Source: JANSWO01 sp964351875 (GTDB lineage Bacteria; Pseudomonadota; Gammaproteobacteria; Pseudomonadales; Azotimanducaceae). Taken from it: 64,000 bases of DNA. Where the stretch lies: positions 1 through 64,000 of the forward strand of contig CAYGQC010000002.1 of the NCBI GenBank assembly GCA_964351875.1, written 5' to 3'. Positions 53,518-61,666 of the stretch are shown piece by piece; position 1 is the stretch's first letter, and every line of letters begins with the position of its first letter. A program made the translations under genes and the position numbers. Under the pieces are notes generated by a model that saw only the letters and a list, made by a program, of their open reading frames with translations, was not told the origin of the DNA and ran no database searches.

Positions 53518-54000
53518 CTAGCGCGCACGTCCGTGCCGGCCGTGCATACGTCGATGCTCAGACATTTTGTCAAGAGTCAGACGCTGCTCCTCGTCTAGCG
53601 ACGCGTAGAACGCGTCTACATCTCCACGCATCGACGACAGACTGGAGCTGGCCAGCGCCAGCGCGGTGTCCATTGCCGCAATTCGCTCGGGCAGGTTCGC
53701 AGGCTGTGACTCACAGACCGGCCGCATTTGATCACCCAGTACATTGAGTGAGTCCGAGATCGGCGCCAGTGCCGCTTTCTGATCGTCGCGCAGATCCAGC
53801 ATCCTGCTGGCAAGCAGGTTGAGGTGGTCGCCGTGATCCTGTAATAGCGCGCAATGGGCGCGATGATCAACCGTTTCATCACCGCTCATGGCATACGCGA
53901 GCGCAACCTTGGGCGCGAGTACGTAGCCAGCGAGGGCCAGGCTCGCGATAACCGTAGTAACCGTCACCAGAGTGGCCACGGCCGTTTTAGCTAAAGACAT
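53518..54000 (-). CDS. Spy/CpxP-like periplasmic protein
   Basis: 160 residues from ATG at 54000. Signal peptide or anchor (TLVTVTTVIASLALAGYVLA), then a helical, Met/Leu/Asp-rich periplasmic domain with paired stretches SRMLDLRDDQKAALAPISDSLNVL and FYASLDEEQRLTLDKMSEHR. These recall the LTxxQ motifs of Spy and CpxP. The C terminus MHGRHGRAR is His/Arg rich. It is divergent from an OmpR-type two-component system, like cpxP from cpxRA. Probably an envelope-stress chaperone or sensor auxiliary; this is an inference from motif and position. Confidence 0.72.
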   Translation of the reverse strand: MSLAKTAVATLVTVTTVIASLALAGYVLAPKVALAYAMSGDETVDHRAHCALLQDHGDHLNLLASRMLDLRDDQKAALAPISDSLNVLGDQMRPVCESQPANLPERIAAMDTALALASSSLSSMRGDVDAFYASLDEEQRLTLDKMSEHRRMHGRHGRAR

Positions 54001-54078
54001 ATCGTTTCTCCAACGTGTTCGGGGAGTTGAAGCTTGCGCCAGACGGCCGCGCGAATGGTGTCTGCCGCGCAACGCAAC

Positions 54079-54210
54079 GTAACAAAACGTAAACGAGCTG
54101 GTTCGATCATCTGTCTCGGAATCCAGCCGGCTCCCGGAGAAGTTTCAGAACAGGATTGACAGGACAGCCACCAAACCGGGATCGACGGCAGCCTGGAAAC
54201 GTTTCGTTAC
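54079..54210. promoter_or_regulatory. Pair of CpxR-box-like sites
   Basis: Plus strand 54079-54093 reads GTAAC-AAAAC-GTAAA; minus strand 54196-54210 reads GTAAC-GAAAC-GTTTC. E. coli CpxR binds GTAAA-N5-GTAAA, so the first site differs at one base of ten. The two sites share GTAAC-(A/G)AAAC-GT and form an inverted pair 102 bases apart in the spacer between the Spy-like gene and the response regulator. Confidence 0.6.
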
Positions 54211-54261
54211 ATGGCGGCAAATCCAATCGGTTTACACTCGTGGCCAGCAAGCGAGAAGCGC

Positions 54262-54972
54262 ATGGTTTTGACTCATCAACCTCAGATACTGCTGGTCGAC
54301 GACGACGCGGGCATCCGCGGACTGGCTTGCGACTATCTGCAGGAACACGGCCTGAGCGTTACCGGGGCCGCAAATGCCGAGCAGATGTGGCGGGCGATTC
54401 GCACGAACAAGCCCGACCTCATCGTTCTCGACATCATGATGCCCGGTCAGGATGGCATCAGTGTCTGTCGCGAGGTCAACGGCGCCATCCCCATCATCCT
54501 ACTGACCGCGATGGCCGAGGAAGCAGACCGGGTCCTCGGACTCGAGACCGGGGCCGATGACTACGTCACCAAACCGTTCAGTCCTCGCGAGTTGCTGGCG
54601 AGAATTCGTTCGGTTCTGCGGCGCGAAAAGCGCTCAGCGGGTGTCGCAAACGCGGTGGCGACACGCTTGTCCTTTGACGGCTGGACACTCGATCACCCGC
54701 GTCGCCTGGTCACCGATCCGCAGCATCGAGTCGTTGTGTTAACCGGCGCCGAGTTTGATCTGCTGTGGACGCTCGCATCCCAACCTGGAGTAGTACTGGA
54801 TCGCGACACCCTGCTCGCCACGACCCGTGGTCGTGACGCAGCGCCGTTCGATCGCGCAATCGACGTCCTGATTTCTCGACTGCGTAGCAAGCTCGGCGAT
54901 AGAGATCTGATCAAAACCGTCCGGGGTGGCGGCTATCAGTTCACTGCGACCGTCGAGGCATCAGGCAAGTGA
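54262..54972 (+). CDS. OmpR-family response regulator
   Basis: 236 residues from ATG at 54262; an earlier in-frame ATG at 54211 overlaps the regulatory spacer. Receiver domain with acidic pocket VDDD, phospho-acceptor in LIVLDIMMPGQDG, LLTAMAEEADRVLGLETGADDYVTKPFSPREL; then a winged-helix OmpR/PhoB DNA-binding domain (VVLTGAEFDLLWTLASQPG, DVLISRLRSKLGD, IKTVRGGGYQF). ANAEQMWRAI and receiver details recall OmpR itself. Coupled to the kinase by a GTGA overlap. Confidence 0.93.
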   Translation: MVLTHQPQILLVDDDAGIRGLACDYLQEHGLSVTGAANAEQMWRAIRTNKPDLIVLDIMMPGQDGISVCREVNGAIPIILLTAMAEEADRVLGLETGADDYVTKPFSPRELLARIRSVLRREKRSAGVANAVATRLSFDGWTLDHPRRLVTDPQHRVVVLTGAEFDLLWTLASQPGVVLDRDTLLATTRGRDAAPFDRAIDVLISRLRSKLGDRDLIKTVRGGGYQFTATVEASGK

Positions 54973-56276
54973 CCTTTCAGCGCATAGCCGTGGCGCTCGT
55001 GATCGCGTTCCTCGTTCTGCACGTGTCCTTATTCTGGCTGTTCGGGCACGAGCGCATGCTCGACCGGACAACGGAATTCACGATATCCAGCATCGAACGA
55101 CTGATAAGCGCTGGCAGTGCCCTGAAAGACGACCCGGCGCTGCTGCCGCTTCTGTCCAGCCGCAATTTTTCGCTCAGTATCAGCGCGCGCGCCGCTAGCC
55201 CGGCGACGTTGCCGGACGCGGGCTGGCGACACAGTGATGAGATCCGCCAACGGATATCCACATACCTGGCCAATCAGGGAACTCAAATTACCCCATCAAT
55301 CGCATTCTCCATAGAGCGAGGCGATCCAGTCATGCTGGCCCGCGTGCCCTGGCAATCGTCCCCGGAGCAGCCGGTGCAGTGGTTGAACCTGGTCGCGCGG
55401 CCCGCGCAATCTGGCGCAACGCAGCGCCTGCGCGGGGCAGCGGTCAGTACGACGGTTGTGATTATCGTCCTGTTGGCCGTGCTGTGGGCCACCCGGCGCA
55501 TTACTCGCCACCTGCCAGCATTCGCCGAGGCTGCAGAACAAGTCGGGCGAGGCGCTGCGGCAGAAGTGGACGAGACTCGAGGGCCTCGTGATCTGAAGCG
55601 ACTGGCGCGAGCGTTCAACGCGATGTCAAAGCGGGTAACCGGCCACATTGCCGAGCGTAGCCAGATGCTCGCTGCCATGAGCCACGATCTGCGCACCATC
55701 ATTACGCGCCTGACGCTGCGCACCGAACACATCGACTCCCCGGATCAGCGCGCGGCCGCCCAATCGGATCTGACGCAAATGATGCAGATGCTGGACGACA
55801 GCATTGAGTTTGCGCGCGACGACCACCATCGCGAGTCTATGGTCACCCTCGATGCAGCCAGTCTCGCGCAAAGCGCGGTAGACGATGCAAGTGACGCCGG
55901 TGGTGACGCTCGCTACGTCGGCCCTGACCGCCTCACGATCACAGGCCAGCCATCCGGTCTTCGACGGGCGATCGACAACCTGCTGGGAAACGCGATTCGC
56001 TACGGGGGTAGCGCCGAGCTGCGTCTGCACGAGGAAGCTAATGAGGCTCACTTCAGCGTATCTGATCCAGGTCCGGGAATCGCGCAATCAGACTGGCAGC
56101 GCATACGCGAGCCCTTTGTCAGAGGCGAGCCGTCGCGCAACCGGGATTCCGGCGGCTCAGGCCTTGGGCTCGCCATTGTCACCAACGTCGCGCGCCGGCA
56201 CGGTGGCCGCCTTGAGTTCGACGCCGCCGAGAATGGATTCACTGCAACTCTGATCATCCCCATTGAGGCTGGATAG
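54969..56276 (+). CDS. Sensor histidine kinase (EnvZ/CpxA-like)
   Basis: 435 residues from GTG overlapping the regulator's stop. Two membrane helices (about 6-25 and 157-176) bracket a periplasmic domain of about 130 residues. HAMP follows (PAFAEAAEQVGRG...), then H-box AAMSHDLRTIITRLTLRTEHID, N-box RRAIDNLLGNAIRYGG, and G-boxes DPGPGI and GGSGLGLAIV. The Pro that normally follows HDLRT is Ile. Cognate kinase of the preceding regulator; its signal is unknown, probably envelope state. Confidence 0.93.
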   Translation: MTFQRIAVALVIAFLVLHVSLFWLFGHERMLDRTTEFTISSIERLISAGSALKDDPALLPLLSSRNFSLSISARAASPATLPDAGWRHSDEIRQRISTYLANQGTQITPSIAFSIERGDPVMLARVPWQSSPEQPVQWLNLVARPAQSGATQRLRGAAVSTTVVIIVLLAVLWATRRITRHLPAFAEAAEQVGRGAAAEVDETRGPRDLKRLARAFNAMSKRVTGHIAERSQMLAAMSHDLRTIITRLTLRTEHIDSPDQRAAAQSDLTQMMQMLDDSIEFARDDHHRESMVTLDAASLAQSAVDDASDAGGDARYVGPDRLTITGQPSGLRRAIDNLLGNAIRYGGSAELRLHEEANEAHFSVSDPGPGIAQSDWQRIREPFVRGEPSRNRDSGGSGLGLAIVTNVARRHGGRLEFDAAENGFTATLIIPIEAG

Positions 56277-56295
56277 TCGGCTGGATAGTCACGAC

Positions 56296-57795
56296 TCAGC
56301 TCGCCTGCGCATCACGGTTGCTCGATAGCCCAGGCAACGACGTTCGCGCGCTTCTGCTCGCAAGCAGACAATAGACGAGCAGCGACGTGGCAAGGCCCGG
56401 AAACACCTCATGCAGATGACTGCTCATGCCGCTCAGGATCCAGCCGCCGAGTACCGCAACCCCTGCCGCCATCGACGCCAGAACAGCGTTCGCATCACCT
56501 CGCCGCCAATGTAGACCCAGCAACACGGCCGGTAGAAAACAGACGGCATAAAGGCTGCCGGAAAACGTCGTGATCTCAACAATCCCCGCCGGCGGGTTCA
56601 GCGCAAGCGTCGCACCAAGAACGGCAAACCCGACTACCGCCCAGCGCGTGTGCCGCACCAGATGCGAGCTGCGCACGACATCGGTGGACAACACCGACGC
56701 CGCCACCAGTAAAACGCTATCAAGCGAACTCATCGCCGCAGCCAGCATGGCGATGATCAGAAAATCAGCCGCCCACACAGGAATGATCGATGGATCACTG
56801 ACCAGCATAGGCACCACCAGATCGGTCTGCGGTACCGACTCGAGCAAGACTCTGGCAAACAGACCAATCGGCAACAGACAAAACATCACGATCGCCAGTC
56901 CGACGACCGCCACCCATCGTCCGAGGCGCACGGCCGAGGCATCCCGCAGTCCGTAAAATCGCGCGAGCTGCCTTGGATCCACCAGCAGCTTGAGAGAGCC
57001 GGACAGCGCGATGCCAACGAGTACGGCGAAGGGAACACCCGCGTTTAGCGTAAACAGATGTGAGGTGTCGGGGGCCTCGGCAAGATCGCCGAGGGCGGAG
57101 ACGCCACCTGCAGCCTTAACGACGAGCGTTATCAGGAGCACTGAGCCGAGGATCATGAGCAAACCCTGCAACACATCGGTTCTTACGACAGACACAAAGC
57201 CCCCTACCGACGTGTAGGCGACCACGATAATCAGCGTCAGGCCGATAGCAGCCTCGTACGGGATATCGGCAAACCGCTCAAACAGGTGTCCAGCACCCTT
57301 GAATACGGCCATGAGGTAAAGAAGCGAAGACAGCACCACAATGACACCGCTGACGCGCGCCAGAAGTTGCGACTGGAATCGACTCGCCAGCAACTGCGGC
57401 AGGGTAAGAGCGTCCCAGGCGGCCGCAAAGCGACGCATCCTGGGTGCCACCACCGTCCACGACACGAGCGTCAGAACCACCATCATGACCCCCATCAGCA
57501 GCCATGGCGCGCCGTAGTCATAGGCTTTGCCCGCGTTGCCAACGTAGCTGTTCGTGCTGGCAAACGTGGCGAAGAAAGACACGCCGATCACGAACCCACC
57601 CACATTCCGACCACCCACCAGATAGCCGGCTGAGCTGGTACTTGCCCGTTTGCCTATCCACGCGTTTGCCACTAGCGCAGCCGTGTAGAGGACAAACAAC
57701 AGCGCCGCCAGCCAATGAATCTCAAGCCAGTCCAGCATCAGCGTTGGCGCCAAAGTTGATACTGATCCCGCCACGCGTTTATCCTGCTGACCCAT
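56296..57795 (-). CDS. Sodium/solute symporter family protein
   Basis: 499 residues with about 13 membrane helices; SSS (solute:sodium symporter) family. Seen: family features GYLVGGRNVGGFVIGVSFFATFASTNSYVGNAG and the later YTSVGGFVSVVRTDVLQGLLMI and MLAAAMSSLDSVLLVAASVLSTDVVR, including the Na+-binding Ser-Ser in helix 8. Substrate not evident from sequence. ATG at 57738 (MLDWLEIHWL) is a shorter alternative start. It shares the small two-helix gene at 57814 as divergent neighbour. Confidence 0.92.
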   Translation of the reverse strand: MGQQDKRVAGSVSTLAPTLMLDWLEIHWLAALLFVLYTAALVANAWIGKRASTSSAGYLVGGRNVGGFVIGVSFFATFASTNSYVGNAGKAYDYGAPWLLMGVMMVVLTLVSWTVVAPRMRRFAAAWDALTLPQLLASRFQSQLLARVSGVIVVLSSLLYLMAVFKGAGHLFERFADIPYEAAIGLTLIIVVAYTSVGGFVSVVRTDVLQGLLMILGSVLLITLVVKAAGGVSALGDLAEAPDTSHLFTLNAGVPFAVLVGIALSGSLKLLVDPRQLARFYGLRDASAVRLGRWVAVVGLAIVMFCLLPIGLFARVLLESVPQTDLVVPMLVSDPSIIPVWAADFLIIAMLAAAMSSLDSVLLVAASVLSTDVVRSSHLVRHTRWAVVGFAVLGATLALNPPAGIVEITTFSGSLYAVCFLPAVLLGLHWRRGDANAVLASMAAGVAVLGGWILSGMSSHLHEVFPGLATSLLVYCLLASRSARTSLPGLSSNRDAQAS

Positions 57796-57813
57796 CCAGA
57801 TTTGCTGACGGCC

Positions 57814-58017
57814 ATGCGCTACCTCGTACAGCTACTCATTCCGGCCCTGATCCTAATCGCTGTCATCGCCATCGTCGCGCGGAAAAAGCCATCCTCTGAG
57901 GCTGACGGCGAAACCCGAGAGCTAATGAGCTCGAATACGTTCATCCTGATTCTCGTGATCGGCGCAACGGCCGCGGTAGCACTGCTCTACGGCGTGCAAA
58001 GTTGGGCCAGCCTATGA
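57814..58017 (+). CDS. Small two-helix membrane protein, unknown
   Basis: 67 residues: one helix at about 3-22 (YLVQLLIPALILIAVIAIVA), a charged loop KKPSSEADGETRE, and a second helix at about 44-62. Unknown function; not recognised. It lies between the divergent symporter and the dioxygenase gene. TTG at 57802 is an alternative start. A short protein of this pattern could be real or spurious; coding look is fair. Confidence 0.55.
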   Translation: MRYLVQLLIPALILIAVIAIVARKKPSSEADGETRELMSSNTFILILVIGATAAVALLYGVQSWASL

Positions 58018-58043
58018 CGCGTATTGCGGCCTCTTTAATACGG

Positions 58044-58083
58044 CCTCCTCTCTCCTCTCTCCTGCTCCTGCTCCCTCTCCCTC
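58044..58083 (+). repeat. Polypyrimidine tract before the dioxygenase gene
   Basis: About 40 bases almost wholly C and T (CTCCT and CTCTC runs, two Gs), ending 19 bases before the next start codon. The gene lacks a visible Shine-Dalgarno. The tract could be a ribosomal-protein-S1 type leader or simple-sequence noise. Confidence 0.6.
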
Positions 58084-58102
58084 AGTCAGGGCGCCGCCTA
58101 TC

Positions 58103-58966
58103 ATGAGCATTGAAGTCATTCCAACCGGTCGCGCGTGCGGCGCCGAAATCAAAGGCGCAAATCTGGCGGCACTAACCGATGACGATGTGGACGAGATTCG
58201 AACTGCCTGGTTGAACCACGAGGTCGTCTATTTCAACGATCAGCCGTTAAGCATTGATCAGCTCGAACGCTTCACCTGTCAGTTCGGTGAGTTCGGCAGC
58301 GAGCCCTACGTCGAGACGATGGCCGATCACCCCCACGTCATCGAAGTGCGACGGGAGCCCGACGAGAAGGCATCACCATTCGGAGCCGGCTGGCATTCGG
58401 ACTGGTCGTTTCAAGCCGCTCCACCGGCCGCAACCATTCTTCACGGCAAGATCATTCCGCCGATCGGTGGCGAGACCTGGTATGCGTCCGGGCGCGCTGC
58501 CTACCGCGCGCTACCCGCCGAGCTGAGCGAGCGGATCAGAGGGGTTTCCGCAGAACACTCTGCGCGCGGTCCTTACAGCCACGAGGGCTACAAGGCGACC
58601 CGAGGTGATGAGCGGGCAATGAAGATTCTGCCTAACGACAACGCCTACGACAGCCAGATGCATCCCGTGCTACGCAAACACCCCGAAAACGGCGAGCCAA
58701 TTCTCTGGCTGAACTCGGTCTACAGCATCGCTCTGCATGGCGTTGCACAAGGTGACCCCGACGAGCTGCTGCAGACGCTGCTCGACTGGTGCGTCCGGGA
58801 CGAGTTCGTCTACCGGCACCGCTGGCGGGAGAACATGCTGACCATGTGGGACAACCGATCGGTGGCTCACCTGGCTCGAGGAGGCTACGACGGCCATCGT
58901 CGGGTGATGCATCGCACCACTCTGGCCGGCGATCAGCCTCAGGCGTACGCGCCCGAGGCGCGCTGA
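58103..58966 (+). CDS. TauD/TfdA-family Fe(II)/2-oxoglutarate dioxygenase
   Basis: 287 residues. Seen: N-terminal GRACGAEIKGANLAALTDDDV, iron-binding His and Asp in GWHSDWSFQAAPPAATIL, and the distal HRRVMHRTTLAGD with the second His and the 2-oxoglutarate-binding Arg. Typical full-length TauD-family enzyme; members oxidise taurine, 2,4-D or other sulfonates, so the substrate cannot be fixed here. Next to a TetR regulator that may control it. Confidence 0.92.
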   Translation: MSIEVIPTGRACGAEIKGANLAALTDDDVDEIRTAWLNHEVVYFNDQPLSIDQLERFTCQFGEFGSEPYVETMADHPHVIEVRREPDEKASPFGAGWHSDWSFQAAPPAATILHGKIIPPIGGETWYASGRAAYRALPAELSERIRGVSAEHSARGPYSHEGYKATRGDERAMKILPNDNAYDSQMHPVLRKHPENGEPILWLNSVYSIALHGVAQGDPDELLQTLLDWCVRDEFVYRHRWRENMLTMWDNRSVAHLARGGYDGHRRVMHRTTLAGDQPQAYAPEAR

Positions 58967-59124
58967 TCCGCCGCGCACGTAAGCTGCCACACCACAAAAG
59001 CGCCGATCCTGCCATTAGCTGCTCACAGCAGCGACAACCTTCAGCGTTTCTCCTTACAAAGGCCACAAAGAGTCGCTACGCATTCGCTGAATAATGCCCG
59101 CCACAAATCTGTTGGGGGAAAACA

Positions 59125-59724
59125 GTGAGTACTCAAGCGTCGAGAAGAAGCGAATTGCTCGCCGACATAGCTAACCACCTGCGCAGCGCGGGTTTAGCTG
59201 ACATGAGCCTACGGAGTATCGCCAGAGCGCTGGAGCTGTCCGCGCCGGCGCTGCTATACCACTTTCAATCGAAAGAAAACCTGCTAGCGCAGGCGCTGGA
59301 CTACCTGCAGAAAGAGGATCTGGCTCACTTGCACGATGCCGTGGGCCGCAGTGGTTCGATTGCCACTTCCGTGCAAGCACTGTGGCAGCAACAGAGCAGC
59401 ACCGGCGCACGCAAAGTGCAATTGGCCATGGCCGAGATCGAAGGGATTGCGGCAAACAATCCTGAGCGGTTTCCCGCGTTCCAGCAAAACCTCGTCTCCG
59501 CTCGCCTCAAGGCATTCGGCAACGCTCTGGAACGAGCGGGCTGTCCGGAGCGACTCAGGGACTCCGCGGCTGTGTTGTTGTCCGCCGTCTATCGCGGCCT
59601 GTTAATGCATCGTCATCACACTGACGACAGGCTTCAAAGCAACGACGCGATGACCACACTGTGCAGCCTTCTGGACGACTGGCAACGACAGTGGGAACAG
59701 GAGCCCCAGTTCGGGACCAGCTAG
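59125..59724 (+). CDS. TetR-family transcriptional regulator
   Basis: 199 residues from GTG, preceded by GGGGG. N-terminal helix-turn-helix (about residues 10-55: LLADIANHLRSAGLADMSLRSIARALELSAPALLYHFQSKENLL, the TetR signature), then a helical ligand-binding domain. Ligand and targets unknown. Its stop and that of the gene on the other strand share the same CTAG. Confidence 0.93.
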   Translation: MSTQASRRSELLADIANHLRSAGLADMSLRSIARALELSAPALLYHFQSKENLLAQALDYLQKEDLAHLHDAVGRSGSIATSVQALWQQQSSTGARKVQLAMAEIEGIAANNPERFPAFQQNLVSARLKAFGNALERAGCPERLRDSAAVLLSAVYRGLLMHRHHTDDRLQSNDAMTTLCSLLDDWQRQWEQEPQFGTS

Positions 59725-60560
59725 TTTGGTACCGCGGCTACGCGAGAAAAGTGGTCAGACGATGCTGTAACGCTGTCCGTCGCAGCAAGTGCTTCAGCGA
59801 CAGCATTTCCTTGTTCGAGCACTTCGCTTCGCACGAGTTGCAGGCGCGTGCCCACCAACCGGTTCACAACCATCCGCTCCAGCACCGGATAGCCAGCGTG
59901 TTCAGCGAACCTGACGTTGGCCGAGTAGCTGTCGCCGTCGTCGTTGCGCACGTCATACCGACAGGTGCCATCTTCCTGAAGCGTACGGGCGACCTCATAT
60001 CCATGCCGGCCGTTGTGGAGGTCTGCGGCGTCCACGCAGCTCGCGACCACCCATAGAGCCGTCAGCAAGTCGACCCCGGGATGAGCATCCTCCGGCGCCC
60101 GCGCTTCACCGTTCTTGGTCACGAAGAGCTGGCCGCCGGATACGACGACGATCTGGTCCTTGTCCTTCCGAGCGCTTATCTCGCGCAACATGTATCGATC
60201 GGCGACCGCTTCTCCCGCCACCAAACGACCAGCCGAGTTAAACTCAGCCTGCCAGTCATCGATGGAGCGCCAGAAGCCGATGATTTCCGCCGTACCGTTA
60301 ACCTCGTATCCCGCATCGTCGCGAGCGAGATCGACCACCACGACCCCCGCCAGCGCGCCACCGATAAACGCTTCATAGTGAAATCGAGTCAGCGGAGCCG
60401 CTTCGTTAGTTAACGTTTCATCCGCAGGTAACGCTTTGACCGGCGACGCAGCGAAGACAGCGAAGGCCGCGAAGACAGCGCAAACACAGGCTAGCGCAGC
60501 GAGCTGGAAACGACGCGGAGCAGACGCTGTAGAACTGTTGGCTGGTGTCGAAGCGACCAT
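59721..60560 (-). CDS. Exported DUF3108-like protein
   Basis: 279 residues with an N-terminal hydrophobic signal (QLAALACVCAVFAAFAVFAASPVKALP). The mature part FHYEAFIGGALAGVVVVDLARDDAGYEVNGTAEIIGFWRSIDDWQAEFNSAGR resembles DUF3108 proteins, which are predicted lipid-binding beta-rich periplasmic proteins. Function not known. Shares a CTAG tail with the TetR gene: four-base convergent overlap. Confidence 0.65.
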   Translation of the reverse strand: MVASTPANSSTASAPRRFQLAALACVCAVFAAFAVFAASPVKALPADETLTNEAAPLTRFHYEAFIGGALAGVVVVDLARDDAGYEVNGTAEIIGFWRSIDDWQAEFNSAGRLVAGEAVADRYMLREISARKDKDQIVVVSGGQLFVTKNGEARAPEDAHPGVDLLTALWVVASCVDAADLHNGRHGYEVARTLQEDGTCRYDVRNDDGDSYSANVRFAEHAGYPVLERMVVNRLVGTRLQLVRSEVLEQGNAVAEALAATDSVTASSDHFSRVAAVPN

Positions 60561-60658
60561 GGCATTGGCTCTTGCGCGATTCAGATCGCAGGACTTTACC
60601 TGATCGGACTGAATTGTGGCTGAATCGACATGGCCCGCTCGCGTGTTCGCTCGCGGCG

Positions 60659-61432
60659 CTACCGCGCGACCAATCCGCGCAGACGCTCAATCATTGGGTT
60701 GGCTCGCTGTTGCCAAAGGGCAGCAACGCGCCTCCGGGGCGGACGAATCGGGGAGAAGTCGACTACCGGCCAGAGCCGCTGCCGCGCCAGACGCCGCAGA
60801 CGGCGCTTCGGGTTTACCGCGACAGGCCAACCGACATTTTCGAGTAACGGCAGATCTTCTTCGCTATCGGTATAGAAGCGCGCACAGGCCATTGATCCGC
60901 CGACACGTTCTGCAACTGCCAACGCCGCATGGAGTTTGCCGGTTCCAAAACACGTGTCCGCATTACCCGTCAGCGTGCCATCAACAACTTCCAGTTCGGT
61001 GCAGCAGAGCTCACTAATTCTCAGTGAGCGCGCGATTGGCGCTGCCTGGAAACGGCTCGCCGATGTCACCATCACCACGTGTCGACCCGCGGCCCTGTGC
61101 CTGCGAACGAGCCGTCGGGCTTCCGGGTAAATGTTGCGCCGCAAATGCCGTCGGTAGACCCTTTCTGAAAACAGCGCGAACTCGCCGGCATCTTCGCCGG
61201 CGAGCTGCGCCATACAGACGTCGGTCAGACGTTGATAATCCCAGCGTCCAAGCGAGTAGAGCGCGACTGCTTTCGCCTGATCCCAGAACTCCGCGAACGA
61301 GACCTGCCCACCGAGCAACCGCTCGACAGCAAACGCTGAGATCGAATAGCCACTGATCAGGGTGCGATCGAGATCGAAAAATACGAGCTCAGGACCCACA
61401 GTGCGCGTCGATGGTAACTGGCAATCGGACAT
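60659..61432 (-). CDS. HAD-IB family phosphatase (PSPase-like)
   Basis: 257 residues. HAD motifs: I FFDLDRTL (DxDxT), II VMVTSAS, III/IV YTDSEEDLPLLE. Insert pattern with GNADTCFGTGK fits subfamily IB with phosphoserine-phosphatase-like and choline-phosphate phosphatases. Substrate unknown. In related genomes this family is often fused to an acyltransferase; here it stands alone. Confidence 0.88.
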   Translation of the reverse strand: MSDCQLPSTRTVGPELVFFDLDRTLISGYSISAFAVERLLGGQVSFAEFWDQAKAVALYSLGRWDYQRLTDVCMAQLAGEDAGEFALFSERVYRRHLRRNIYPEARRLVRRHRAAGRHVVMVTSASRFQAAPIARSLRISELCCTELEVVDGTLTGNADTCFGTGKLHAALAVAERVGGSMACARFYTDSEEDLPLLENVGWPVAVNPKRRLRRLARQRLWPVVDFSPIRPPRRRVAALWQQRANPMIERLRGLVAR

Positions 61433-61666
61433 GTCATCGCCTCGCTAGCGGAATTTGGCCGACTATTTACGCGCGCCAGGTGTCATTCCCATGACTATGT
61501 GCTCGCGAAGTCCGCCGCACGGCCCCGCGACGTTACGAATACCACAGGACCTGTGACCTGGCGCACGACGTTGCGCACATTATTTGTCCAACACAGAACA
61601 ACTTGCGATGCTGCACGCGCTGCTTCAATCCGGATCGAAGCGGTGTTTTTCGCAAGGATTCATCCA

